Below are positions 46,521 through 56,540 of a stretch of DNA of 64,000 bases, in pieces. The position numbers were made by a program, and so were the translations under genes. The stretch covers positions 28,978,501 to 29,042,500 of the forward strand of contig CM027377.1 of the NCBI GenBank assembly GCA_015680905.1, written 5' to 3'. The DNA is from Coptis chinensis (taxonomy: Eukaryota; Streptophyta; Magnoliopsida; Ranunculales; Ranunculaceae). Positions within the stretch are counted from its first letter, which is position 1. Each line of letters starts with the position of its first letter. The notes under the pieces are model-generated. The model was not told the origin of the DNA and ran no database searches. It saw only the letters and a list, made by a program, of their open reading frames with translations.

Positions 46521-46549
46521 GTGAGCCTTTTTCTAGAGTACAAAACAGA
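46521..46549 (+). repeat. left arm of 29-bp perfect inverted repeat
   Basis: It starts GTGAGCCTTTTTCTAGAGTA, and its exact reverse complement is at 47159-47187. The arms are 609 bases apart. No target-site duplication is visible outside them. Confidence 0.9.
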
Positions 46550-47158
46550 AAAGAAGAGCTAACATAGTAAAAAACCAGTAATTTGAACTTATAGGTCGTG
46601 TTTGGCGGGGTGAGTACACTATCCTATTAGACCAATACAAGCTATACTCAATATTAATAAGGTGATGTGCATCAGATGACATCCCAAGATGTTTGGGTAG
46701 TGGTGTCCAGGCCTTGAAACACGTCATCTATGCTCTTAAAGGCGTACACCAATTGTCCCGTTATGTGATCATGTTTTGTGTGTGCCTTGCAGGAAAGATA
46801 AGCATCACCAACCATCCCTTTGAACTCTAACAATTACTAAATTGTGTTCTTAATCTTGGACTTTAGATCTGATGCCTAGCCAAGCATTAACAATGCAAAT
46901 ATAACTAAAAAGAAGTTAAAGGGAAAAAACTGATGTCACCAGAACCAAATGAATTCACATACCTGAAGCTTAGATATATATCTCAATAGGGCTGCAATTA
47001 ATTATATAAAGATGCCCATCAGCAGCTTCAACAAAAGTACATGCCGTTCTAGATTGCTGGAGACTATTATAATTGTTCAAGAACATTGTCTGAGATAGAT
47101 TTACCAAGAGTTTCAGGGGATCTACAAAAGAAAGGTCAAACTCTGTAACCAACTCACA

Positions 47159-47187
47159 TCTGTTTTGTACTCTAGAAAAAGGCTCAC
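47159..47187 (-). repeat. right arm of 29-bp perfect inverted repeat
   Basis: Exact reverse complement of 46521-46549. It also lies in a short direct repeat, CTCACATCTGTTTTG, present at 47153 and 47183. Confidence 0.9.
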
Positions 47188-47898
47188 ATCTGTTTTGCTT
47201 TTCTATTTTTTGTTTTTTACTATGTAAGCCTCTTTCCAGTGCTTTTTCAGTGACTCAGAGGTAAATTTGTAGTGCTTTTTACTACTCTGTTTTTGCTGAG
47301 TGACTGATGAGTCATTGCACTATTTTCTGCTTCTGTGGTTTTGGGTGACTGATAAGTTTACATCCAGTGATTCTTTTTTAAAGTTTACTACACAGTCTAT
47401 GATGCATTCTAGTGTTCCATACCCTTAATTTGCACCTGAACTGGTTTTTGTATTGTTAATGACTCTAAGAGGTTTATTTATATTCTTGTTGCTATGATGT
47501 TATATGGTCTAGATTATTCTTTGGCTACTGTCTTTTGGATTCAGTTTCTTAAATGGTCAAATAAATTAAACCTTTCCGTGCTGTGAGAAGTATTACACTG
47601 GGAAACCATGAGTAGGCTCGAGGATAGCTCAGCATCTCCTATAGCACATAGGGAAAAATAATGAGTTGGGGCTATGTTCTCTTAAAGGTCATGGGAGTGC
47701 GTGGACCTTTTTTTCCTCGTTAAAGCAAATAATATTTGACCTATGTTGCATGTTCCGCAGTTTTGGGTAGAGCTGAGAATAGATACTTGAACCACTTATC
47801 TAGTCTTATATCACACACAGGCCATTATAGGCAACACACAGAGGCTTAGAAAGGTACCTTTGCAATGTTGGCACACCTGACTTCTCATTATTTTGTAG

Positions 47899-48546
47899 GA
47901 TGATTATCAAACGCAGATCAAGGAAGGAAGTTTAGAGGTTGAGGGTACTAAAGACGTACTCACTCTAGCGTTGGGTACTCCAGAACACAGTGGTCGTGTT
48001 AGAGGCGTAGGAGATGGAGTCACCCCCACACAGTACTTTCACCTAATAAAGCGTGGATCTAAGAAACATGTGAGTGCATTGGAGTTGAAAGCTCGTGAGG
48101 AAGAGGAAAAAAGAAAAAAGGAAGAACAAAAAAGAAAAAAAGGCAGAAGAAAAGGGAAAGGAAGAACGGAAAAAAAGAAAAGAATTGAAGAATAAATATA
48201 TGGAGTTAGAAGCAAAATTTAATGATCGTCTCACTTCTCTTGCGTCGGAAAAAATTGCTTCGAATACCCACAAAAGTGACAATAGAGACTGTATCACCCC
48301 TTTAGTTAGTGCACATAGCAAGTGTAAAGTAAGCTTTTAAATATTGTTTACACTACTTTAGAATTGGGTGTTTTTTGTTTCCTATTTTGTTTTTATTTTG
48401 TAAATATTCTCTGACATATATAGCTGAAGAACAAGGAAAAGAAGAGTCATCTATCGGAAACAAACTCTGAACCTGATTTTGGGAAGGTACATGCTAAGGG
48501 AACAAGTCATTCCCTACATCCAAATCCTATGCTTCCTCTTGGAAAG
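47899..48546 (+). pseudogene. CACTA second gene, exon with GRVRG motif and charged coiled coil
   Basis: After a TTTTGTAG acceptor the exon reads DDYQTQIKEGSLEVEGTKDV, then LTLALGTPEHSGRVRGVG and VTPTQYFHLIKRGSKKH. GTPEH.GRVRG.G...TP..YF is a hallmark of this CACTA family. A strongly charged Glu/Lys/Arg coiled coil follows (48090-48200), split by a one-base shift near 48140, then MELEAKFNDRLTSLASEKIA and a GT donor near 48329. A short further exon (48424-48546) holds KEKKSHLSETNSEPDFGK. Confidence 0.82.
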
Positions 48547-48688
48547 GTATCATTGTCACAATCCTTGCAATATCACATTTTACTTAATATAATAGATAGG
48601 TACATTTTGAATCTGATTAGCACACAGTCTTCTAATCCACTTCGTTATTTCTATATTGTTAATTACTAAAAACTCTGTATACAATTAG

Positions 48689-49920
48689 GACCTGAGTTGC
48701 AGTTTGGTTGTGGGTTCCAAGTCTAATATTGTTGCTTAGGGTAAGGTTTACATGGAGCTTGGACTAGAGACTAAGTTGCACAATGTTCCCTTAGGGCCAA
48801 ACAACGCATGTGTATTAGTTGATAAGATTTTGGAAGGTAAATATCATGTTGCTCTTCCTATACCAGTTCGCGATGAGCTGGTAATTTTGAAAGATGCTCT
48901 TGGATCACAAGTTGCTTGGCCAAACCACTTAGTAGTGGATTCAATTGAGGTAATTTCATTAAGTTTTAGTTTATTTTGAAGTACTTTAAAATATATTTTT
49001 TGAGTTCTAAATATTCTCACCTAAAAATATATAGTTGAAGACCAAAAAGGCTAATTCTCTGATACCAGCAAAAAATTCTAAAAAGGAAAATGTAGAAGTA
49101 ACAAGTCGTGCACCAGTACGAAATCATACATTGGATCTTGGAAAGGTGAATACTAATTCCCGAATCCTTGTTTTATGTTGTATTTGCAATTAACCCATTG
49201 ACTTTACAATTCATTTTAGGAATTGAGTTGCAGTTTGGCTGTGGGTTCCAAGTCCAATATTGTTGCTAAAGGTAAGGTTTACGTGGAGCTTGGACCAAAG
49301 ACTGAGTTGCACAATGTTCTCTTAGGGCCAAACAACGCACGCGTATCAGTTAATAAGATTTTGGAAGGTAAAGATCATGTTGCTCTTCCAATACCATTTC
49401 GCGATAAGCTGGTAATTTTGAAAGATGCTCTTGGATCACAAGTTGCTTGCCAAAGCACTTAGTATTGAAAGGCATTGAGGTAATTTCATTAAGTTTTAAT
49501 TTATTTTGAAGTACTTTAAAATATTTTTTGTGTGTCTAGTTTTTTTTTGAGTTCTAAATATTCTCACCTAAAAATTGTTGAAGACCAAAAATGCTAATTC
49601 TCCGATACCAGCAAAAAATTCTAAAAAGGAAAATGTTGAAGTAACAAGTCATGCACTAGTACAAAATCATACATTGGATCTTGGAAAGGTGAATACTAAT
49701 GCTCGAATCCCTGTTTTATGTTGTATTTGCAATTAACCTATTCTGACTTTACAATTCATCTTAGGGTTGGAGTTGCAGTTTGGTTGTGGATTTCAAATCC
49801 AATGTTGTTGCTAAGGGTATAGTCCACGAGGAGCTTGGACCGGAAACTAAGTTGCACAATGTTCCCTTATGGCAATACGACTCACATGTAGCAGTTGGGA
49901 AGATTTTGGAAGGTAAATAA
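48689..49920 (+). repeat. triplicated exon unit of the CACTA second gene (DUF8039-like)
   Basis: Three copies begin with a GAGTTGCAGTTTGG block at 48694, 49225 and 49770, so periods are 531 and 545 bp. Each copy codes LSCSL.VGSKSNIVA.GKVY, then ELG..T.LHNV.LGPNNA and ILEGK.HVALPIP-type sequence. Copies 2 and 3 are preceded by an exon of the form AKNSKKENVEVTS...NHTLDLGK. Copy 1 has a TAG where copy 2 has Lys (48738), and copy 3 is cut after ILEGK at about 49915. The domain resembles the conserved C-terminal DUF8039 module of CACTA second-gene proteins; that name is from memory. Confidence 0.85.
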
Positions 49921-50475
49921 CAAGTTGGGCCTTGCTATGTTTTTCCTTAAGCTTAATGTCCCAGGAGATTGGCCCTTCAAATCTGGGGATTCCTGTGCAT
50001 GCAACGCCTTCATTGCTTTAGCAGAGGGGCGTTGGTTTTATGATATATCCAAAACCATAGTGCCTGGTCTTGCCTGAGCCTAGATTGTAAAGTATAAGTA
50101 CCTTCTTATGTCAATCACAGTCACTTGTATTATGCTATTTTTTTTTCCGGAATTTTGTACACGTTTCACCGATTAGGTTAAGATTGACACAATGCGCACA
50201 ACCAATGCTATAGTCCATTCTTTACGAGCTATGGTATGGCTTAGCTGGCGCATCTAACCTCACCTAATAGCCCCATATACCCCGTCCAACCAAGTTGCAC
50301 TTAATAGGTTAGCTAGGGTAGATGAAAACAGAATGAAAGCATGGAATGTGGTCATAGATTGCCAAGACTTAAAGGAACCTCATTTCACCAGTGAAGAGTA
50401 AATGGAAGATAATGCCTGATTAGCGTAACTATATATGGTAATATTTATAATTTCCTATTAGAGTCCGCTTATGTC
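49921..50475. other. unassigned flank after the CACTA second gene
   Basis: A 60-codon plus frame (49895-50077) reads NVPGDWPFKSGDSCACNAFI and could be a degenerate exon, but I do not recognise it. No CACTA right terminus and no subterminal GTGACTG repeats are present. The CACTA 3' end may have been deleted here. Confidence 0.35.
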
Positions 50476-50480
50476 CCAAG
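50476..50480. repeat. target-site duplication CCAAG (left) of solo LTR
   Basis: CCAAG here and again at 51786-51790, flanking the minus-strand LTR on both sides. Confidence 0.9.
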
Positions 50481-51785
50481 TGATAATCAATAATATCTAC
50501 TATTGAAATAGTAGATATGAACATGTGCTAATCATGCAAATAATATCAAGATATGAAACTCTCTAAATCATAGAGATAAAGAGGAGAGTAGTCGTGTTCA
50601 CCCACTCTAGTTGTACACTACTTGGATGCGAGTCTATATTAGAAATATGCTTTAATACTGAGAGTTAAAATAGTAGATATGAGGTAAAAACAGTGAATTT
50701 AAATTGACAAGAGAAGATATTAGAAAGGGTTTAATCTGTCACACCGATTCGATTGACTATTAGTTAGTATCGAATTGCTTGTTTTAGTCCCTAGTGAACA
50801 TTAAGTCCTTTCGGATCAAGGTTTCACTAGCATGAGAGTTTAGCTCCACCACAAATCTCTTTGGTGGTGGCTCTAAACTCTAGTTCTTCGTTATGAGCTC
50901 TATCTCTAGTTACTCATAATGAAGAACTTGAAGTTCTTATTTGCAAAACAATAACTAAACTACTAATTAATCTTCCTCACATGTCTTCATAAATCTCCTC
51001 TAATAGAGATTTAGCCTTGTGTCATCAAAATTATTATACTAAAGCAATAAAAGAAAGACATAATAAAGTAGAGACAAGAATTTAATTAAAGAACTAAAGC
51101 TTTTTATTGAAGGTTTTAATGGAGGCTACAATTATAAACCTAATTCTAACCCTAAACTAAACTACAACTACATTAAACTAATTAGAGACTAAGGGGAGGA
51201 AAAAGAGAATAAGTTTTACCTTAACCTTTTTAATATATGAGAGGGTTAGGGTTACATTTTCATGCATGGGCCAAACAGGGAGACTTTGGGCCTCTAATGT
51301 GAGCCCAAAGTCCATTAGGTTAAGTCTAAAGAGGCCACAACTGTTGGAAATTATTTCAGTACCATTTTCGTCCATGTTCACATATCTAATTGGGGCAAGG
51401 ATAGGTCCATTGGAAAACTTATTCCGATCCGGTTGTTTTGACATAAAGTAGGCCCAATTCCGAGGCTCGAGTCCAAATATATACCATTTGAAGTTATGTT
51501 GACTTTTCTGTTCTTTTTCTACCCGAATTGACTTTGACTTCCCAGCTTTGACTGGGGTTGAAAAGGTTTTTTCTTCTTGATTCTTGGGTTTTAAACATAG
51601 AACTCTTCTAGCAATCATCTTGACTCGTTTTCCATGCAAAATAACATCTTTAAGCACATAAACAGTTTCAAGACTTGAAATACACAAAAACACGTAAACA
51701 TTACTAACTCTTATTTATTATAAACATAATTGGCCTAAATAGAATTCTATTAAGGGGTTTAAACTACTCTTTTGGGTGCTTATCA
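50481..51785 (-). mobile_element. solo LTR of the E2-type family (1305 bp)
   Basis: On the minus strand it starts TGATAAGCACCCAAAAGAGT at 51785 and ends GATTATCA at 50481. It is collinear with the E2 3' LTR (53546-54838) in inverted orientation, for example AGTTTAAACCCCTTAATAG and GGCCAATTATGTTTATAATA near the start, and GAGTCAAGATGATTGCT further in. CCAAG target-site duplications lie on both sides. No internal region is attached, so it is a solo LTR. A 171-codon minus frame (51178-51693) within it is interrupted in the sister LTR and is probably chance. Confidence 0.92.
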
Positions 51786-51790
51786 CCAAG

Positions 51791-53545
51791 CGAATTTTAA
51801 TTCATGTTATCTCCATAATGGATGAAACTCATATAGGAGTTACATCTGCAATTTATTTCTTTATATTTGTATTGTTTAAACTTTCTTTTATAGGTGCTCC
51901 TATTTACAAGCACGTTTCTATGGTACTCTCTATCCTTTATTTTCATTCTATAGTTTGGGGAAAAACATGATTATGTTTGGGGGTGGTATAGAAACATGCT
52001 GTAAATGTTTAAGCACATATTAGGTTGTATATGACGTATTATTTGTCGTATACAAATATAAAATAGAAAAAGCATAAAAATAGTTTATACTATGCACTTA
52101 GGATAATTGTATTATTTCCTTTTCCATGATGATATTAGTCAAGAAATCTCAAATAGCAATAGAATTAAGAGTAGTTCTTAGAAACTTAGGTTAATATAAC
52201 GGTAATAGTCATTGCATCTTTTCATTAACATCTTGCATGAGCATGTATGAGTGTACTTGGTAGTATTTTTCTGAGACATAGGTTAGACTACTTAATTTTA
52301 TATATCCTGTGAGAATCTAGCCTAAAAGTCCTCATATGAGTGAGTATCTGAGTGATGACACAAAGGAGAAGTATAATTTGAGTAGAGAAATCACACATCC
52401 ACTTGCTTGACCACCATATCATATCCTAAGCAAGAATTTATGCCCTCTTTGAATCGATATAGCTAAAAATTCATACCTATAAGTAATTATCCTCTAGTCA
52501 CCACACTGAGCCTTTTTCATTAGCCTTTCCACAACCACAAACCTTTACCCATATTAAAACAAATAATAATAAAAAAAAAAGCCTACCCATCTTAAATGAG
52601 TTTGAGAAATAGGATGAGTAAAGAAAATAAAGAGAAAGACATATGGAAAACCAAAATTAGTTAGTTGCTTCAGAAAAGAAAAAGGAAAGAAGTTTCCATC
52701 TAAAGAAAATAAAAGAAGAATAGAAAAAAAAAAAAAAACTTCAAAAAAAAGAATAAAAGGAGTCAAAAAGCCAAAATAAAAGACTAAGGATGGAAACTAA
52801 GTGTAGAAGAAAAGTAAGAACAATGTTTTCTCTAGTTACATGTAATTGAAGACCCTATTATCTCAGACTTGTTTATTTGAATATCCATTCTATTTCTTCT
52901 TAAACCATCACCTCAGCCCTGTATCACCTAATAAAGACCTCTAGCTTAATTATGATTAATTTGGTGTGATAGTAAGTGGTAGATGTGATTGATCGACCTT
53001 GGCTCCTTTGGACGTCATTGAGATTGTGAGGAAATGTGTGCCCACTACACACTGGAGTTAGCAAAACTTGAGTGGAAAAATCAGAGTATTTTTGTCTTGA
53101 CAAATTGTGAGGACCTATTTAAGGACGCTATTCCAAAAGTTTCAGAAATGGACCTGCCATTGCATTTCAAACATAGTTCATAGCATGCATATGTATCTTT
53201 AGATGATTTGATTATTATGCGTGTGTTAGCTTAGGTTTCAAAAGCATTGTTCTTATCATATTGTTATTCAGATGTATAGATATCTGAGATTAATTAGGAA
53301 ATTTTATTTTTATCTCTCAGTTGTTGTAGTATAAATAAAGTTTGTGAGTACCTTCTCTGGAAAACTTTCACGAGGCTATAACTCGTCCACTAGGGAATTC
53401 CTAGTGGTTTAAGGCCTTATTACATATGGTCAATGCAATCGCACTCAGCGAAACGAGATTAGTTAGGACCACATTTTTTGCCACTTATCTGTTTTTATTT
53501 CTCATCTTTACTTGAGGACAAGCAAAATGCTGTTCGAGGGTGGTG
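51791..53545 (+). other. 3' noncoding domain before the 3' LTR, probably of E2
   Basis: No coding capacity. It holds a G-rich box GTTTGGGGGTGG at 51975-51986 and blocks shared with E1 (1-1110, minus), E3 (53358-53388 with 27613-27644) and the old fragment (51890-52280 with 56180-56540). An A-rich tract lies near 52710-52755. The last bases, TTCGAGGGTGGTG, form the polypurine tract directly before the LTR. Assignment to E2 rather than another element is by strand and position only. Confidence 0.7.
51975..51986 (+). promoter_or_regulatory. internal G-rich (polypurine-like) box
   Basis: GTTTGGGGGTGG, about 1.57 kb upstream of the LTR. Equivalents are in E1 (1095-1106, minus) and E3 (26051-26064), and there is a mutated one in the old fragment (about 56251). 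Resembles the 3' polypurine tract but is far from it. Confidence 0.6.
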
Positions 53546-54838
53546 TGATAAGCACTCAAAAGTGTAGTTTAAACCCCTTAATAGTATTCTACTAAGGCCA
53601 ATTATGTTTATAATAAATGAGAGTTAGTACTGTTTATGTATTTTTGTGCATTTTAGGACTTAAAGTTGATTAGGTGACTAAAGGCACCACTTTTGTATGA
53701 AAAATGAGTCAAGATGATTGCTGAGGAAATTCTACATTTAATGCCCAAGAATCATGAAGAAAATCCTTTTTCAAGCATAGTCAAAGCTGGGAAGTCAAAG
53801 TCAATCAGGGTAGAAAAAGAACAGAAAAGTTAATAAAACTTCAACAGGTTGTATCTTTGGACTCGGGCCTCAGAATTGGGCCTATTTTATGTCAAAACGA
53901 CTAGCTCGGAACTAGATTTCCAACGGACCTAACCTTGCCCAAAAAAGAACTGCAAACTTAAACAAAAAGGGTATATAAGTAATTTCCAGCAGCTCTAACA
54001 TCTTTAGACTTAACCTAATGGACTTTGGGCTCATATTAGAGGCCCAAAGTCCCCATTTTGACCCATGCACAAAAATATAACCCTATCCATCTCCTATATA
54101 AAGAGGGTTAAAGCTAAACACTCACATCGCTTCTTTTTCTCTCAACCCTTTAGTTATAATTAGTTTTAGTGTAGTTTAAGGTTAGAATTTTTTTAGTTTG
54201 TTGCCACCATTAATTCCCATCAATAAAAGCTTTAGTTATTCAATTAATTTATTATATTTTCAATTATGTCTTATATTAATTGTTAGTTAGTATGATTCCG
54301 ATGACATAAGGCTAAACCTCAATTAGAGGAGGTTTATGAAGCCACGTGAGGATGAGTAGCAATTAGTATTATTGTTTTGAATATATAAAAGAACTTCAAG
54401 TTCTTCGTTTTGAGTGTCTAGAGATAGAGCTCATAACGGATAACTAGAGTTTAAAGCCACCACCAAAGAGATTTGTGAAACCTTGATCTGAGGCGACTTG
54501 GTGTTCACTAGGGATCAAACAAGCGTTTCTATACTAATTAATAGTCAATTGAATCGCATAGCGGATTAAACCCCTTCTAATATCTTCTCTCATCATTTAA
54601 ATCACTATTTATCTACTGTTTTCACATCATATTACTCTTACTAGTAAAAGCATTTAACTAATTTATACTTGCATTCAAGTAATGTATGACTAGAGTGGTA
54701 CGAATAAGACTACTCATCCCTCTAACACATGATTTAGAGAGTTCTATATATTGATTAGTATTGTTCATGCATCTCATATCTACTGTTCCTTCACCTTCAA
54801 TCTATTGCCATCACATTTATTAAAAACCTTTCTTATCA
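53546..54838 (+). repeat. 3' LTR, probably of E2 (1293 bp)
   Basis: Starts TGATAAGCACTCAAAAGTGT right after a G-rich polypurine tract and ends CTTATCA. No PBS follows; instead an env-like ORF starts mid-way, so this is a 3' LTR, not a 5' LTR. TATA box CTATATAAAG at 54094-54103. The next five bases (TACTT, 54839-54843) should be the target-site duplication; the left copy would be outside the window. Confidence 0.82.
54094..54103 (+). promoter_or_regulatory. TATA box of the 3' LTR
   Basis: CTATATAAAG about 550 bp into the LTR, comparable with the 590 bp offset in E3. Confidence 0.55.
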
Positions 54839-54844
54839 TACTTC

Positions 54845-55900
54845 AAGGCTGAGATTAAAAGAAGAGGATGGGAACCCATGGTTTTGTTGGAAGGTCTGGC
54901 TTATTCTCCTTCTCTCGCTCTTTCATTTTATGACTATATGCTTAGAGGGGAGGATGACTGCATCACAGTTGTCAAGGATGGTTGCTTGCTTGAGCTCACC
55001 AAGGAGGTGGTGAGTAGAGTTTCGAGGATTCCTCTGAAGGCGTATATTCAGACGAAACAATCCCCGGACAACAAGACCATCGATGTGATGATGGTAAAGA
55101 CACTTCTCGAGGGGGTGAAAAATCCCAAGTTTCACTATGCATTTTAGAGTTTGCTGTGAAGGAATCAGTTGGCAGTATCTCAGTGGATAGCCTACAACCT
55201 GCTAGGCTTAGCCAAGCCTTCTGACATTGGTAAGGCGATGATCCACATTCTATGGATTCTTCAAGAGTAAAAGAACAACTTCTACATCGTCACCTTCGTT
55301 TGAGAGCAACTCTGTAAACTCAAGAAGTCAACCACCCCTATACCAGTGTTAGTCACCAGGATCATGCAGCATTGGGGGTTCGAGGCCATAGACACCCTAG
55401 TGGATGTCAAGGATGCTACCACATGTCTTAATATATACCCACTGCATCCAGAAATTATGGCTTCTAACTGCTGCCAGAGCCACCGAGCAAGCACGCCGAT
55501 CGAGAAAGTAGATTACTTCGCTGAAGATGCCACTCGACAGTTCACTCAATCCATGGATGGAATTCACTTCCTCCATGAAGGCTAGAGGATTCTGCATTCG
55601 TACCTCCACCAACTCAGGCAAACTCAGGGAAACATCATAGCGGAACAACAAACCATCAGACCCTCAAAGAGGAGCAGCGGTCTTTCCAGTAGGAGCAGCG
55701 ACATTTTCAGTACAGTGTCACTAGAACACTGCAGAGCATTAGAGACGCACTCCCGCATAGTGATAGACACACTAGGACCCAACGTCATTAAGGAGAAGGA
55801 TCTTCTCGATGTCGAGACGAGTCACGCACGGATTCTCACTAGGAATTTCCTTACTGTCCGTATAGTTGGATATTTTTATTTTTATTTTTCTTTCTTACGT
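54845..55900 (+). pseudogene. env-position ORF of E4 (Athila-type), 5' end cut
   Basis: Reads AEIKRRGWEPMVLLEGLAYS, PSLALSFYDYM, ELTKEVVSRVSRIPLKAYI and, after stops at 55145 and 55155, NQLAVSQWIAYNLLGLAKP, VLVTRIMQHWGFEAIDTLVD and SLEHCRALETHSRIVIDTLG. The pattern (RRGWEP, small charged loop, IP, QW.A.NLL) matches the plant ORF found downstream of pol in Athila elements and the E1 remnant at 3075-3480. Four or more in-frame stops. No signal peptide or membrane segment is evident in the readable part, so env-like is only a positional name. Confidence 0.6.
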
Positions 55901-56116
55901 GTATGATGTTTAGTATAAGTTTAATTATATGCTTAATATTATCTGCTTGTTTTATTTTTTTTCTTATAGAATTTGGTATATGAGTAGAAGGTAAAACATA
56001 TACATCATGCCAAAAAAAATTTTCCTTTCATACAAAAACCCAAAAAGATTTTATAGTAGAATAGTTATCCCTAGTATAATAAGCCATGTATATCTCATTC
56101 TATATCAAACAACCCA

Positions 56117-56140
56117 TACCCCAAATTTATTTGGGGGTGG
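56117..56140. repeat. short palindrome next to a G-rich box
   Basis: CCCCAAAT TT ATTTGGGG, followed by GTGG. An 8-bp stem could form; it overlaps TTGGGGGTGG at 56131-56140. Confidence 0.7.
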
Positions 56141-56540
56141 CGTATTTTCATCATGAAGACACAGAATACAGGTGTATCACTGTTTTTGCTCATGTTTCTA
56201 TGGTAATCTCTTTCTTATCTCTTAATACTTTGAGGACAAAACATAGTTCTATTTGGCAGCGGTATAGTAACATTTTGTAAAAATTAGGCATTTTCTATAT
56301 AATAGATATAATAGTATATTTCTTCTTTTCTAAAAAAACAATTGAAAAAAACCAAAAATATTTTTTTGTTTAGTATTAAAAAGTCTTGTTTCCTTTTTCT
56401 ATGATGAATAAAATGTTTAGAAGTCTCATTATAACAATAGAGTAAGGATTCGTTCTTCGAACTTAGACTAATAAACGTACAATAGTTTATGTATCTTTTC
56501 ATGAATGACATGCATCATCATTTGTTTGATAAATAACAAT

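Larger units (their letters stand above)
46288..47898 (+). other. intron of the CACTA second gene with inverted and direct repeats
   Basis: 1.6 kb without an exon-like frame. It contains a perfect 29-bp inverted repeat (46521-46549 and 47159-47187) and a direct repeat of about 45 bp beginning GTAAGCCTCTTTCCAGTG (about 46447 and 47214). These suggest a local inversion or a small inverted insert of about 0.6 kb. Confidence 0.6.
30362..50475 (+). mobile_element. CACTA (En/Spm) DNA transposon with nested insertions, right end not found
   Basis: The left terminus is CACTACAAGAAAAAAGGC at 30362, the canonical CACTA end, followed by about 700 bp of subterminal repeats. Inside are a TNP2-type transposase gene (31852 to about 35800) and a second TNPA-like gene (36200 to about 49915), both plus strand, the usual order. 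A TIR of the form TTTTTCTTGTAGTG was not found on the right, so the right boundary here is only the last CACTA-like sequence plus unassigned flank before the solo LTR duplication at 50476. About 10 kb of its length is later insertions. Confidence 0.85.
13436..54838 (+). mobile_element. E2: Athila-like retrotransposon, interrupted by at least five insertions
   Basis: The plus-strand pieces are leader remnant 13436-13540, gag 13541-15333, protease 15334-15945, RT and RNase H 16160-17856, integrase 19231-19899 and 29455-30061, post-pol spacer 30062-30361, and probably the 3' domain 51791-53545 with 3' LTR 53546-54838. The 5' LTR is not in the window because E1 is inserted in the leader. Inserted elements are E1, a MULE-like element, E3, CACTA (with its own nested load) and a solo LTR. 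Linking 13-30 kb to 51-54 kb as one element is inference: order, strand and family fit, but the CACTA right end was not found. Confidence 0.65.
54839..56540 (+). mobile_element. E4: older Athila fragment (env-like ORF and start of 3' domain)
   Basis: Begins abruptly at the LTR edge inside an env-position ORF (54845-55900) and goes on into a noncoding segment. That segment (56180-56540) aligns with 51890-52280: TTTCTATGGTA.TCTCT, TATTTGG.....GGTATAG.AAC, and CATCTTTTCAT near the end. It stops around 56540, where unrelated sequence starts. It is the apparent insertion target of the E2 3' LTR. Confidence 0.7.

Noticed and set aside
46533..46727. Small minus-strand frame in the intron taken as an exon
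   Set aside because: No splice context and no family match; it overlaps the inverted-repeat segment.
51178..51693. 171-codon open frame on the minus strand inside the solo LTR
   Set aside because: The sister LTR at 53546-54838 is closed by stops in the matching stretch, so it is probably a chance frame.
50481..54838. Reading the two inverted LTRs as the ends of one element
   Set aside because: They are in opposite orientation, the left one has its own CCAAG duplication, and the sequence between them is a 3' domain, not an internal region.
53546..54838. 5' LTR of an element continuing into 54839-56540
   Set aside because: No PBS follows the LTR end; the next sequence starts inside an env-like ORF, and a polypurine tract precedes the LTR, so it is a 3' LTR.
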